A stretch of DNA of 64,000 nucleotides, taken from the NCBI GenBank assembly GCA_965178125.1, contig OZ237766.1, positions 620,001 to 684,000 of the forward strand, in the 5' to 3' direction. Below are positions 10,701-21,908 of this stretch, one piece after another (positions within the stretch are counted from its first letter, which is position 1; each line of letters begins with the position of its first letter). The position numbers and the translations under genes are program-made. The stretch is from Bilabrum cf. latius. Its lineage: Eukaryota; Bigyra: Bicosoecida; Bigyra; Bicosoecida. The notes below the pieces were generated by a model. The model ran no database searches and was not told the DNA's origin. It was given only the letters and a program-made list of their open reading frames with translations.

Positions 10701-13700
10701 AGCGCCAGGGCAAGCCTTCGCTCAGACCACGCGCCACCGTGCAGTGCACCCGTGCAAGCCCTGTGCCCCAGCGCGCCCCACGCCAGCAAGCCGCCGTCAT
10801 CCGTCACCACGCAGCTAGCGTCGTGTTTCGCACATAGCCGTTCAACCCCCAGGGCGGGGTGCAGCGCGCCGCCGATCCCACCTCGGGGACTTGAAGGGTC
10901 GCCCCCCGCCTCGATCTCGTCGATCCCCTCGATCCCTAGCCCCAGCCACCTGAGCTCGTGCGGCCACTGCACTGTCCTGGGCTCGAGAGACACTGTCCCG
11001 GACGAGAGGAGCTCGTCCACACGAGCCATTTCCCTCTCTTCTTCTTCTTTTTCTTCCTTCGCTTTCTCCTCTTCACCCTTCTCTGCCTGCTCCTCCACTC
11101 TCCCTTGTTCCCTGGGGCCGTCCCCCATTGCGGGGGCAGATCGATCTCCCTCGATGGTCGCGGGTGTGCCGCGGCCAGAGGCAGACCCTGTGCCTGTGCC
11201 TGTGCCCGAGGCGGATCCACGGGTGGAGTCGGCCGTAGCAGAAGATCCAGCGGGGGACGGACTGCGGCCATCCGAGCCCTCTCCTGCTCCTGCCCCTGCC
11301 CCTGCCCCTGCTTCCAGCAGCCCCCGTGCCGCCTATTTCTTGCTCCGGATCCTCTCCTCCTCCAGCATCACCTGCCGCTGCAGCCTCCTCACAGTGCTCC
11401 GCTGCACCGCCCCCATCACCAGCCGGGTCCTGGCCCGCCAGTACCGCACTGGGCTGCTCCCGGGGACCCTCGCCCCAAGCTCCACCCCGCGGCCCGACAG
11501 CTGACCCAGGTCATCCAGACCCCAGCCCACCACGCGCCCGTCCGTCGTGCCCACTAGAACGTGGTCAGACCCGCTGGCCAGGGAACACACCATCGCGGGC
11601 TCCCCTCGGGGCCTCCCTGTCCCCACGTCGGGGGATGCAGGGGACGCCAGGGGCACGGGGGTCCCCGCTGGGGACGGGCTGCCCCCGCCCGGTCCAGGGG
11701 AACCCCCCCCGGGGGTGGTCACGGACCCCGTGCCCTGGGACCCAGAGTCGAGCTTTCCCCCGACATCGGCATCGCCCCCGAACCCCACGGGCACGAGGAC
11801 AGGCTTCCACGCGAAAGGAAGGTTCTCCTCCTCTTCGGTAGCGGCCTAGTGCGCCTCTGCGGTGCTCTACTTCTGCTCTCTATCCCCTCCGGCTTGACCC
11901 TCGATCGCTTGTTCTTCGTATTCATCTTCGGACGAAGACGCGGCTTCCACGATCCCACTCGATTCACCCCCCTTCTCATTCTCCTTCTGTTCCCTGGCCA
12001 GCCCGCTGCTGTCAAGGGGCCCCAGCTTCATCCCCAGCTGACCGTACCGGTTGCAACCAAACGCCCACACGTGCCCCTGGGTGGTCAAAAAGGCCGTGTG
12101 CGCCCGCCCCATGGCTACCCGACTCACCCGGATCCCGGCAAGAGGCACCTGCGCCTCCAGCAGCCAGGGCTCGGCCACGCAGCGGCCTAGCGGTCCGGCG
12201 GTGCGGCGGGTTGCGGATGCCGCTGACAGACCGGAGGCTTGGGTGCCCGCGGGGCTGTGTTCCCTGGGGTTGTTCCCCGGGGAACTGCCCTGCTCGATCG
12301 GGGACATCGGACCGGTCCCGTGTTTGGCCACCTTGGGAAGGGCATATTCGGCGGATAGATCCGGCTTGCCCCCCTGCACTGTGTGCCTCCGGGGAGAGAG
12401 ACCCCCTTGTGGGGTCAGCTCCTGGGCGGGGGTGGCGGATGTCCCTGACCCCGGAGAGGGCACGGGCAGCGGGTGAGGGGACTCCCCCTCGCTTGCTCCC
12501 CCCGCAGATCGCTAGGCCCCGTGTGCACGTCCCCCCCGCGTCTTGCCTCGGCCTTGCCCCGACCCGTACCCAGATCCGGAGCCGTACCCCCCCTGCGCCC
12601 CCGATGGCCTCCGTCTGGACCCCGCCCCCATGGACAGCCGCCTGGCACCCTCCGTGGCTGCCCGGGCACGTGCACGGTACTGCAGTGCAGCGCGACGCAG
12701 GGCCTGTGCACGACCCTCTCCCTCCGTGCCGCTGGTTCCGCTATCCCAACCGGCGCCGCGCATGCCGCCCCCGCTCTCCCCACCGCCGCCGCCGCTTTCG
12801 AAACCGGAACCGTGCCTCCCGTGTTCCCCCGCCCCCGGGTCCCCGCCTCCCTGCGCCATGAGCATCACCAGCCCAGACACTGAGGTGGTCAGGGTGGACC
12901 GCCGCCGCCCGGACCCCGCTCTCCTGGCCATTGTGTTCCCCACGGCCCCGCTCATCCTCCGCTCGAAGCTCCCGGAGCCCACCCCGTGCCCTCCCGACCC
13001 GGCGCTCGAGTGGCCGCTACCCGCATCCCCCGCGCCCCTCCTTTGCCTGCCCCCATCCTCGCCGGACCCATCGTCCTCCACCACGTCCGAGGCACCCTCC
13101 CGGGACCGCTCCAGCGCGCTGGGCAGCTCATTCACCACGCCGTGTTCCCTGACCACAGACCCGCGGTGATGCAGCATCTGACCCCCGGCCCCATCCGACG
13201 CCGCGCCCGATCCACCGGTCGGCGAGGGCAGGCCAATCTGGAAGGACCTGGCTCGCCTGCGACCCACCCCCATGCCCATGCCCATGCCCATGCCTCGAGA
13301 CCTAGGCAGTCCCACCCCGCCACCGGCCCCTCCGCGCGATCCGGTCGCAAAGTACCCTGCTGGCCGACCACTCGTCACACTGCCACGCCGCGTGCCATGG
13401 CCCCCACCCGGGGGGGAGGGGTCGGGCGGCGGCACACTGGATCCCCCGGAGCCCTCCCCGTAGGCAGCCGCGGCATCGGCAAGCGCCAGCGCGTCTGTTC
13501 CCTAGAGCGAGCCCAGCCCCGTCCCCTCCGTGTCCTCGGTCCCCTGTGTTCCCTGGGACTCGGCCGTGGATAGCCTCCGTCGGGCCCGGGAGGAGGGCAG
13601 GTCCGCAGACGAGAGCCTCCTCCTGGCGTGCGGGTGCGGGTGCGGCTAGTCGTCCGCACTCGTCACACCATCTCGAGGGACCAGGCCGGGGTCGGGGTGG

Positions 13701-16700
13701 CTGACACCCCACCGGGAGCCCGTTGTTCCCTGCCTCCCTACCTTGCTCTCTCCACCAGCTGCGGGGTCGTGGCCTGCCCTTGCCCCGTCCTGCCACTGCT
13801 GCTGCTGCTGCCCAATCGCATCTGCTGCATCCATGGGCCCGCGGTGGGGGGAACGCATGCTGACGGTGTGACGACGACGGCCCTCGGTCACCAGTCCATC
13901 GCTGCGGGGAGAATCCGCAGACCCCGGTGCCATCCCTCCCGTTGTTCCCTGGCCCCCGTCCAGCCTCCACTCGGCAGGGGGTGAGCCACCCGCCCCTCCC
14001 CCTCCCCCGCTGCCGTGCCGCAAGGGGTGCTGCTGGGGCGTCGTGCCCGCCACCGTCTGTCGCCTCGCCAGAGGGGAGGAGGAGGAGGCCAGCGATCCCG
14101 CTCCATGGGCGTGGGCGTGCCCCTGACCCGCCATGGGCCCCTGTCCCGGGATGACGGGCACCACGGCCCCCGTGACCTGGTGGGACACCCGCCTGGACAA
14201 CGAGAGGGCCATTGAGGTGCCCCCCTGGGACCGGCGGCGAGACCCGGCCATGCTGCCACCCCCACTCGTCACACCGTGGGAGTCCGTCCCGAGCGGGAAG
14301 GCCTGTCCCACCGGCTTCATCTGACCCCCCGTGTGCTGTACCGCCCTTGGCCTCCACTCGTCACGCTCGCTCCCATGGCCCAGCCGGCCCCGCCCCCCGC
14401 ACCCCCAGGTGAAGAGGGTCCCGCTCTGGGTGAAGGCACCCGAGTGCTTGGCCCCCGCCACCACCCCCACCACCTCTCGGTCCGCAAGCGCTCGCACAAC
14501 CCTCGGCGACCTCACGTCCAGCTCGTCACCGTGCCCCAGCCGACCGTGAGACCCCTTGCCGAAGGAAAGCACGCACCCGTCCGCGCATAGCAGCAGGGCG
14601 TGATCGTCCCCGCAGGCCACCCCCAGCACGGCCGCGGCAGCCGTCCACAGGAACCGCTGGGAGGTGGGCGAGGGAACAAGCCGCCAGCCCGCCCTGGCCG
14701 CCTCTGCTCTCAGAAAGGCAAAGGAACCGTCCAGGGCCCGGGAGGGCAACGGGGGCCACTCGCGGGGAGCACCACCATGCAGTGCACCTGTCACCGGCCC
14801 GGCAGGGTCTCCTCCTCGTGGCTGGGGGGCGGCGTGCGCGCCCCACCCCTCGCTCGACTGTTCCCTGCCGCCCCTCCCCTGCTCCCTGTGTTCCCTGGCG
14901 CTCTTCGCTCTCTCCATCCGCCTCCTGCTCGCCTGCATCGCGTCAGCGTGCGAGGCCAAGGGAGACCTGGACAGGGACCCGCCGGAGCCCAAGGAGGACA
15001 CGGAGCCGGGGGCTCGGCTGGGGGCGTGCGGGCGAATCTGAGGGAGGGAATGCTGGGCGTGGGGTGATGTAGCTGATTCGCCGCCGGTGCCCTGACCACT
15101 GCCCGGTGCTGCTGACGACCCCCCTTCCCCCGGGGAAATCCCCCCCCACCATGGGGTCGGCCTGTACTCGAACACGTCCCCCGTGCACGTGACCACCACG
15201 GCGTGTCTTCCACTCGCATCTGCATCGGCCACACCCGCGTGTCTGAGCCACTGCACGGACACGCTGTTCCCCGCCAGGCTGGGTTCCCCCAGCTGCGACC
15301 AACTCACCAACCCGGGGCACTGCCCACCATACCCATTGCCATCGCCACCACTAGCAGACGCAGCAGAAGCAGGCAGCGCCAGCACCCGCACCGGCCTCGT
15401 CTCCGCCGCGGCCTGCATGGCCCGAAGCCGCGCCAGCTCCCGCACATCCGTCTCCTGCCTCGCCCTCTCCCCGTGGGCCTCTGCGCGCCCCGCCGCCAAA
15501 TCGGCAGCATCCTCCAGCTCCGTGTCGGAGGCGGACTCGGAGCCGGAACTGGCCCCGGGGCCGCTGTGTCCAGCCACCACCCCCTACCCCTGCCCCTGCC
15601 CCTGCCCCTGCCCCTGCCCCTGCCGCTGGTGCCTGAGCTCCACTCGGGGGGATCCCACGGCCCCGATGCCCGCCCCTGTCCCCGCCCCCGCCCCCGCCCC
15701 CGCCCCCGCTGCACTCGTCAGCCCGCCTAGCTGCGCCCCGTCCGTCCCAGCACCGGAGCCGATGGGCCCCATGGGCGGGGTCTGCATACCCGAGTGCAGT
15801 GCACCCGTCCCCACCGAGGCAGACCCCACCGCGGGGGCACCCGACGCGGGGAGCGCCACCGCACGGGCACCCGCACCCCCCACGTACCCCTGGGGGTGAC
15901 CCAATGACCCCACATCGGGGTCCCTCAGCCCGCTGGGTGCCTCTGCCAGCATCTCCTCCACGCCCCCCCTCGTGCCCCCGGAAAGAACGCTCGATGCGTC
16001 CCCGGCCCCTTCTGCCCTGGTGCCTCCCCCGATGCCGGACTCGGCCATAGAGTCGCCTTCCTCTAGCACGCTGCCGAGGACAGACCGGGAGGGCCCGCCC
16101 AGCTGGCTTCCGGTGCCCCCACTCGCTGTGCGCATCTCGCTGATGAGCGCCTGCCGACGCGCCTGCCAGGCTTTGTACGCGGCTCGCTCGCGGCGGCGCT
16201 TCTCCCGTCGCTCCATCTTCAACTTGGCTTCTGTTGATAGACTAGGCACGCCTGCAGCTTTCATGGGCTCTTGCTTATCGGAAGCTTTGCTCGATTCTTG
16301 GCTGCTTTGCCTCGAGTGCCGCAACTCTCTTCGAAGGCGACGGACGTCGCCCTTTAGATACTCGATTGCCTCCCGGTACCTGCAACGGCGGAGAAAATGT
16401 ATCAATAGTGTTGCAATTCAGAGGGTATGGCGCGCAACATGGGGGGGAGGGCTAGCCTGAAGACTTCCAGCGATGATGCTTGGATTCGGTATCACATCTA
16501 CCCAAGCTGATCGTAGGAAACGGCGGTTCGACTGTTTGCTCATCTCACTGCCGTTCGAGCTACTTTTTGACCTTCTTGATCTCTCGGTCACGGTCCAGAT
16601 CTTCTCTGGTACCGCTGCGGCCGCTCGCATCCGACTTGCGCCCAGCATCATCGCTCTCAGGCAAGCTGGGGGGCCTGACGCCCCGAGTTCCCCCCCTCCC

Positions 16701-16712
16701 TGCGTCTGACAT
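7778..16712 (-). CDS. giant RCC1-repeat / TBC-domain (Rab GAP-like) protein, two exons
   Basis: Exon 1 is 16712-16549 and exon 2 is 16379-7778, joined over a 169-bp GTGAG...GCAG intron; the splice restores a coiled coil (KKVKKQLERQYREA). The product is 2921 aa and ends in TGA. RCC1-type propeller segments occur near residues 635-725, 1470, 1655 and 1906 (for example SFGKGSHGRLGHG, WAFGCNRYGQLG). A TBC domain spans roughly 2200-2780: RGVPHAMREVVYPL at its start, the arginine finger in IKDISRT (R about 2345), then the glutamine finger in GYTQGMN, where Q2381 is the TAG at 9401-9403, and late helices (PKWLIPFFVGILP). TBC domains activate GTP hydrolysis by Rab GTPases in membrane traffic, so that is the inferred role. 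At least 14 TAG codons are read as Gln, one inside a poly-Gln run (8759-8761). Between the domains lie long Gly/Ser/Pro-rich disordered stretches. Confidence 0.88.
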
Positions 16713-16926
16713 ATGAAATACGATCCTAGAGTAGAGCAATACGCGGGGTTAGCCAGCGCACCCCGGATCGCCAAAGCCTGTTTTCAGTCCTGCCGCAGCC
16801 GAACCGACGTGCTACCGCGCAATGCACCTGAATTGGATGATCTAGGCAGGCAAGGGTGCTAGCTGACAAAATTACAAGGCAGATCGGCTGCAGAGTGAAC
16901 ACACATCCTTTATTCATCCTAACCAT

Positions 16927-19900
16927 TCAATGCGGCGCGCCAACGGCTCCATTTGTATTTGCACCACCCAACCCATCCAGATCGGATCTGGCCAGCACCA
17001 CCGCCCTCACAAGCGGCAGCAGCACTGGCGGCCAGTCCAGGCCGGAGCTTCCGGTCTTCGCGGCGCTGCCGCTACTGCCAGCATCTCCACGCCCCTCGAG
17101 CATCCGCAGCACCACCTTCATCTGTTCCCCAGCCGCCTCCACTGCCTCCCGCTGTGCCACGGTGCCGGTGCCCCACCCCGCACCGGATGCCCCCCCCTCA
17201 TGGTCGCGGCCATCCCCCCGAAGCACCCACGTACTCGTCACACCAACCGCCCCGGCCCCTCCCTGCCCCCACGCCCCCAGCCTCTCCCAACCCCTTCCCG
17301 CCTCCCCCAGCAGCCCATCGCTCAGGGGACCCTCCATCCCACCCATCCCACCGCTCCCAGCTGCACCGGTGGTATTGCCAGCTGCTTCCCCTCTTCCCCT
17401 TCCGTCACCACCCTCTCCCCGCCGGCCCCTCCCAGACTGGGCCATGGATCCCCCGGGTCTCTCAGGACCCGCCCAATCCGCAAGGGCTCGGAGCCCTGCA
17501 CGCGCCTCCCCGGATGTACCACCGTGCAGTGCACCTGACCCCTCCCACAGCCTCACCAGCTGCGAGGCCAGCTCGGTCGCATCGCCGCCGTGCCCCGCCC
17601 CTCCATCACTCGTCACACCTTTGGCCCGCACGGCACCCAATACCACTCGAACGTCGCGCAAGACTGCAGTGAGCCAGGACTCACTCGTCACATTGCGACC
17701 CCCGCACGTCCGTTCGCACGCCATGCATCCCGCCACTGCCAGCACTGCTCCAAGCAGCACCTCCACCTGATCCCACTCGTCACACTCTCCCAGCGCCCTC
17801 ACGAGAGCACCCGACACCAGCTCCACGTCCTTGTCAAGCCACTGACCCCCAGCACCTGTATAGTCTTCATCTCTACCAGAGTGCCCCCGCCCCACACCCT
17901 ACCCGTCCCCACTGAACAGCCCCTCCCTCACCCCTTGCCCCCACTCCCTCCCCGCCTCCATCGCCACTCGCCCCGCCCACCCGCACACAGCCCTCCGCCC
18001 CGCCCGAGCCCCCTCCCTGGCCGCACCCCCTGTTCCCCGCAGTCCCAGCGCACCAGCAAGATCACTCATCACACGGCGGGGAAGCCCAGGGTCCGCTCGA
18101 CTCCGCCGCGGCATGGATCTCACCCATTCACCAGCACGCCTCGCCCAGCGCCACGCAGATCCGCGGGACAAGGCGCCGTCGTGCAGTGCACCCTGACTGC
18201 CACCCATGCCAGCATGACCCGTGGCTGACGCGGCGACCCGCCGCAGCCTCCTCATGACCCGCCGGCTCGCCAGGCCCATCGCTCCCCGCCTGCCACCGGC
18301 GCCCAAGCACCCGCTCAATGCGCCGGCCGCAGCCTGCAGCGCCCCACCGCACTCGTCACACCCTCCACCCACCCCGGCAGGCGCCCTCACCAGCGCCTCC
18401 TCCACCGCCGCGACCGCCTCCGCCTCCTGCGAGGGAACAAGCCCCCTCACTCCACCGGTGGACCGCCCCCCGCCAGCCACCGCCTCCGCCGCCAGCCCCA
18501 CACCATCCGCCCACCCATCTACACCCACGCACCCGTCCACAGCCGCCTCAAGCACCCCCTGGGCCTCCCGAGTGAGCGCGCCTAGGGCCAGGCACGCGCC
18601 CTCGCTGCTGCGCATGGCACCCAGGACCGCACCACCGTGCGATGCACCCTACCCGGCACCCCCCACCTCCAGGGCCTCGACGGCGGCCTGCAGCGCACCC
18701 AGCACGGTCTCGCCCGATGCCAGCTCCAGCGGCGGGCCGGGGTCCCCTAGCTCCTCACTCGTCACACCTCTGGCAGCTTGGCCTGTCCATGGCACATCCT
18801 CCTGCTCCTAGTCAATATCCCCACCCTCGACCTCCTCGTGGCTCTGCTCTTCTTCTTCCTGATCCATTGCGCTGCCCCCCCCTGCACGGCCGATCCCCGC
18901 CCGCATCCCCCCGGAGCCTGAGTCTGAATCCGATTCCGAGTCGGGGCCCGAATCAGACTCCGAGTCGGACAGCCAGCCCCCATTCCCAGGCTCACCACCA
19001 CCGCCACCGCTGCGGCCCACCCCTTGTTCCCTGGCCAGGGCACACACCGCCCCCATGGCCCCCGCCGCCTCCGTCGCAGCAACCCGCCCGATCGAAGCCC
19101 AGGCCTCGGAGAGGAGGGCCAGCCCCAGCAGCCGACCCGCCGCGCTGCAGGGCAATGCACCCAGCACCTGCCTCCGCAACCTCTCACTCGTCACACGGGC
19201 GGACACGAGCAGCTAAGCCGCCCGCACGCACCTCGCCACGGCCGCCCGCCCGTCCCCCCCACCCTCCCTGGCGAGTCGCAACAGGCCAAGCCCCAGCCGA
19301 GCCGCCGACACCGACCGCGTCAACGGGTCAGCCGCCGCCCGCTTGCCCCCGCCCTTGCCCCCGCGCGAGCCCCCGCCGGCCCACAGCAGCGCACCCGCCC
19401 CGTCCACGGGTCCCGGCAGTGGAGGCCGATGCACGTGCGAGTGGGCGGCTACAACCGCCAGCCTTGCCGCCGCCCCGAGCCCGAGGAGTGCGTGACCCCC
19501 GTCCAGGGCGACGGGCCAGGGAACAACCTAGGGAACAGAGTGTTGATGACCAGATCCCCTCAGCTGGGGGCAGCCGCAGCCCCCACCCACTGCATCGCGG
19601 AGCACTGCCTCGGCTGCACCTGGCCCGGCCGGACCCGCTGACGTCACAGCGCGAGTCACCGCGGCCCGCAACTCCGCGGCAAGGGCCGCCCCGGCCCAGC
19701 CCTCCACGCTCACGGGCGCCCCGCCAGGCGAATTGAACCCCGTCACCCCATCCTGCTCGTCGCACCCCTCCTCTGCCCGTGCGGCGAGCAGACGGTCCAG
19801 CTGCCTGCACGCCAGCCCGAGCCCATGCCCGCCCGCACTCGTCACACCTCCGCTCCCCAGCCACCGGTCCTCCGCCCACTGCAGCAGCAGCCCCAGGCGG

Positions 19901-20571
19901 GAGGGACGGGCCAGCGGGCCCGCACTCGTCACACCGTCTACACTCGTCACGACGCTGGACATGCCTCGCACGAGGCCGCAGCAGGGTGCCGCCAGGAGCG
20001 CGCCCACCGTGCGGCCCAGCACCACTCGCCCGCCGCCGCCCCCCTCACTCGTCACACCAGCTGCACCCCGCCTGCAGTCGTCCAGCGATAGACCGGCGGC
20101 CTCTGCCCGGAGCAGCACTGCAGCATGGCCCGCCTCGCGCTCGCCTATACGAAGACGGCCAGTTGAGCTTGCTTCCTCCGCTGTGGGGTGGCCGGGAAGC
20201 TGTGGCGGTGCCAGCCGCGAGCTGCTGCTCATTCCACGCATACTTTGCATTCCCTGAGAGAACGACAGGAGGGCGGATGCCGCTGCCTTGGTGGCCTGCT
20301 GCACGGATGGATGGGCCAGCACTTGCTTCACGGCTGCGTCGTGGGCCGCTGCAACCACCGACAGCAGCTCGGGAGCAGCTGCCGGGGCGCTGTACGCTAT
20401 GAAACCTGCGGCGTGAAATTCACCGCATGATGCCCACGCTGATTCCAGTTCGAATGTGGGCCGATCCGACGCGACGGTCCAGCTGCGCAATGCTGATGAT
20501 AGCGCACGCAAGGAAGCAGCGGCCGGAGTGGGCTTGCCCCCAGACGCTTTAGACATTGTGGTGTTAGGCAT
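16927..20571 (-). CDS. unrecognised 1214-aa protein, mostly helical with acidic stretch
   Basis: A single open frame runs from ATG at 20571 to TGA at 16927 if five TAGs (19528, 19213, 18808, 18649, 17899) are read as Gln; all five lie in one phase. The sequence is rich in Ala and Leu with many predicted amphipathic helices, which would fit an ARM/HEAT-like scaffold, but I recognise no specific family. A strongly acidic Ser/Asp/Glu tract lies about residues 535-590. The oligonucleotide GTGTGACGAGTG is unusually dense here, with roughly a dozen copies, most read as Val-Thr-Ser. Its start faces ARL6 across 307 bp. Coding status is supported by the length of the continuous frame; function is unknown. 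Confidence 0.75.
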
Positions 20572-20878
20572 CTATGACTCCAGCCTATCCGCAGTGTAGG
20601 GCTTGGACACACCTGCTGCAGACTTGGCTGCTGGTCGTGCTGTGGGATCAACAGCTGCTATCGCGCTCTTTAGATGTATATCTGTCTCCACGCCGCTGCT
20701 ATCGTTAGATTCTACATTACGCTCTGGATTAAGAGGGGTTAGAACCCAAGAAACTGGATCCATACCGGCCAGGGCTGAGCCGAATGACACGCTGGGTTTG
20801 CTCGAGATGCACTCGTCATCGTGCCAGACCAGTTCGCGAACGGACTGGAACCATTCTTGGCCCTTTGCAGGTGAATCC
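20572..20878. promoter_or_regulatory. divergent intergenic region, unknown gene / ARL6
   Basis: This 307-bp spacer separates two outward-facing start codons and must hold both 5' ends. No TATA box is evident. A TTTGCAG|GTGAATCC sequence just before the ARL6 ATG could be a 5'UTR splice acceptor, but this is speculative. Confidence 0.5.
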
Positions 20879-21749
20879 ATGGGGTCCCTATTTTCAATGT
20901 TTGGCGGATCGACCGAAAAAGCAAAGGTTCTTGTTGTTGGGCTTGATAATAGCGGCAAGACAACAATATTGAATCGTTTGAAGCCAGATGGCGTGAGTGC
21001 AACAGGCGCATGCGATGCTTTATTCCCTTCTCGGTGTGGATTCTATATGCATCTGGCGTCGGGTAGTTACATATTCCTTATGGCACAGACTGTTACGGAT
21101 GAGGTAACACCTACGGTGGGGTTCACGGTGGAACAATTCAAGGTTGATAATTTGCAGTTCGAGGCGTTCGATATGGGCGGCGCCCAGCGCTTCCGAACAA
21201 TGTGGGAGAGCCGATACGCGGACGTAGACTGTGTAATATTTGTTGTAGATAGTGCCGATAAGCTCCGGCTTGTCGTGGCGAAGGTGAGACTGCCGTGCCG
21301 TGTCCGCTGCGTGTCGCCTTGGCGAATCCACCCGTCGGGGCGCTCGCCGCCTTGCGTGTGGTATCATGAATCTCAGTCCTGCTGCTCGCTTGACGCTCAT
21401 GTACACCCTACAATCCATTGACCCCCCGCAGGACGAGTTCGACGGCATGCTCGAGAACGACTCGATCAAGGCCCGCCCCGTGCCCGTGCCTGTCCTGGTG
21501 TTCGCCAACAAGATGGACGTGAAGGACGCCATGGACCACGTGGAGGTCTCCGAGGGCCTGGGCCTTGCTGAGCTGAGCGACCGCCCCTGGCACATTGAGG
21601 CCAGCAACGCCCTCTCGGGGGAGGGTCTGGACGAGGGGGTCAAGTGGCTGGGGGCGCAGGTGACCAAGCAGAAGGAGGAAGCCAAGGGAGGAGGAGGGGC
21701 GGGTGCCGCGAAAGGGGGGGCGGGGGCGGGGGCGGGTGCGGGGCGATGA
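20879..21749 (+). CDS. ARL6: ARL6/BBS3 ARF-like small GTPase, three exons
   Basis: Exons are 20879-20992, 21089-21283 and 21432-21749, all in phase 0, with introns of 96 and 148 bp (GTGAG donors, CAG acceptors). The 208-aa product has a Gly at position 2 for possible myristoylation, P-loop GLDNSGKTT, G2 Thr in TPTVGF, G3 FDMGG and G4 ANKMD. Family-diagnostic ARL6 features are NRLKP after the P-loop, KLRLVVAKDEFD, DIKxR-like DSIKARPVPV and DRPWHIEASNALSGEGLDEGV. ARL6 in its GTP form recruits the BBSome coat to membranes for ciliary membrane-protein traffic. The usual WDxGGQ Gln is displaced (GGAQRF). A Gly/Ala-rich tail of about 25 residues follows the GTPase fold. It is convergent with the kinesin-2 gene, 159 bp away. 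Confidence 0.95.
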
Positions 21750-21908
21750 CACGGCATGCCATGCCATGATTTCGAGATCACAGCGGACCTTGATTGCATA
21801 TTTGGTTGCAGCGAGAGATTGGATCAAATGGATGGGAGAGTCACTGAACGCAAGCACAAGCACAGGCTACACGCATACATTTGATGTCACATCCCCACAT
21901 TGCACTCG

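Noticed and set aside
7778-16712. Region as a pseudogene or series of small genes broken by stops
   Set aside because: Random decay would give TAA, TGA and frameshifts as well as TAG. Only TAG occurs and the phase never changes over 8.6 kb.
8710-20402. Many long plus-strand open frames across 8.7-20.4 kb
   Set aside because: They are Pro/His/Arg-rich antisense translations of GC-rich minus-strand genes, overlap each other and contain no domain. The minus strand holds one continuous frame with RCC1 and TBC motifs.
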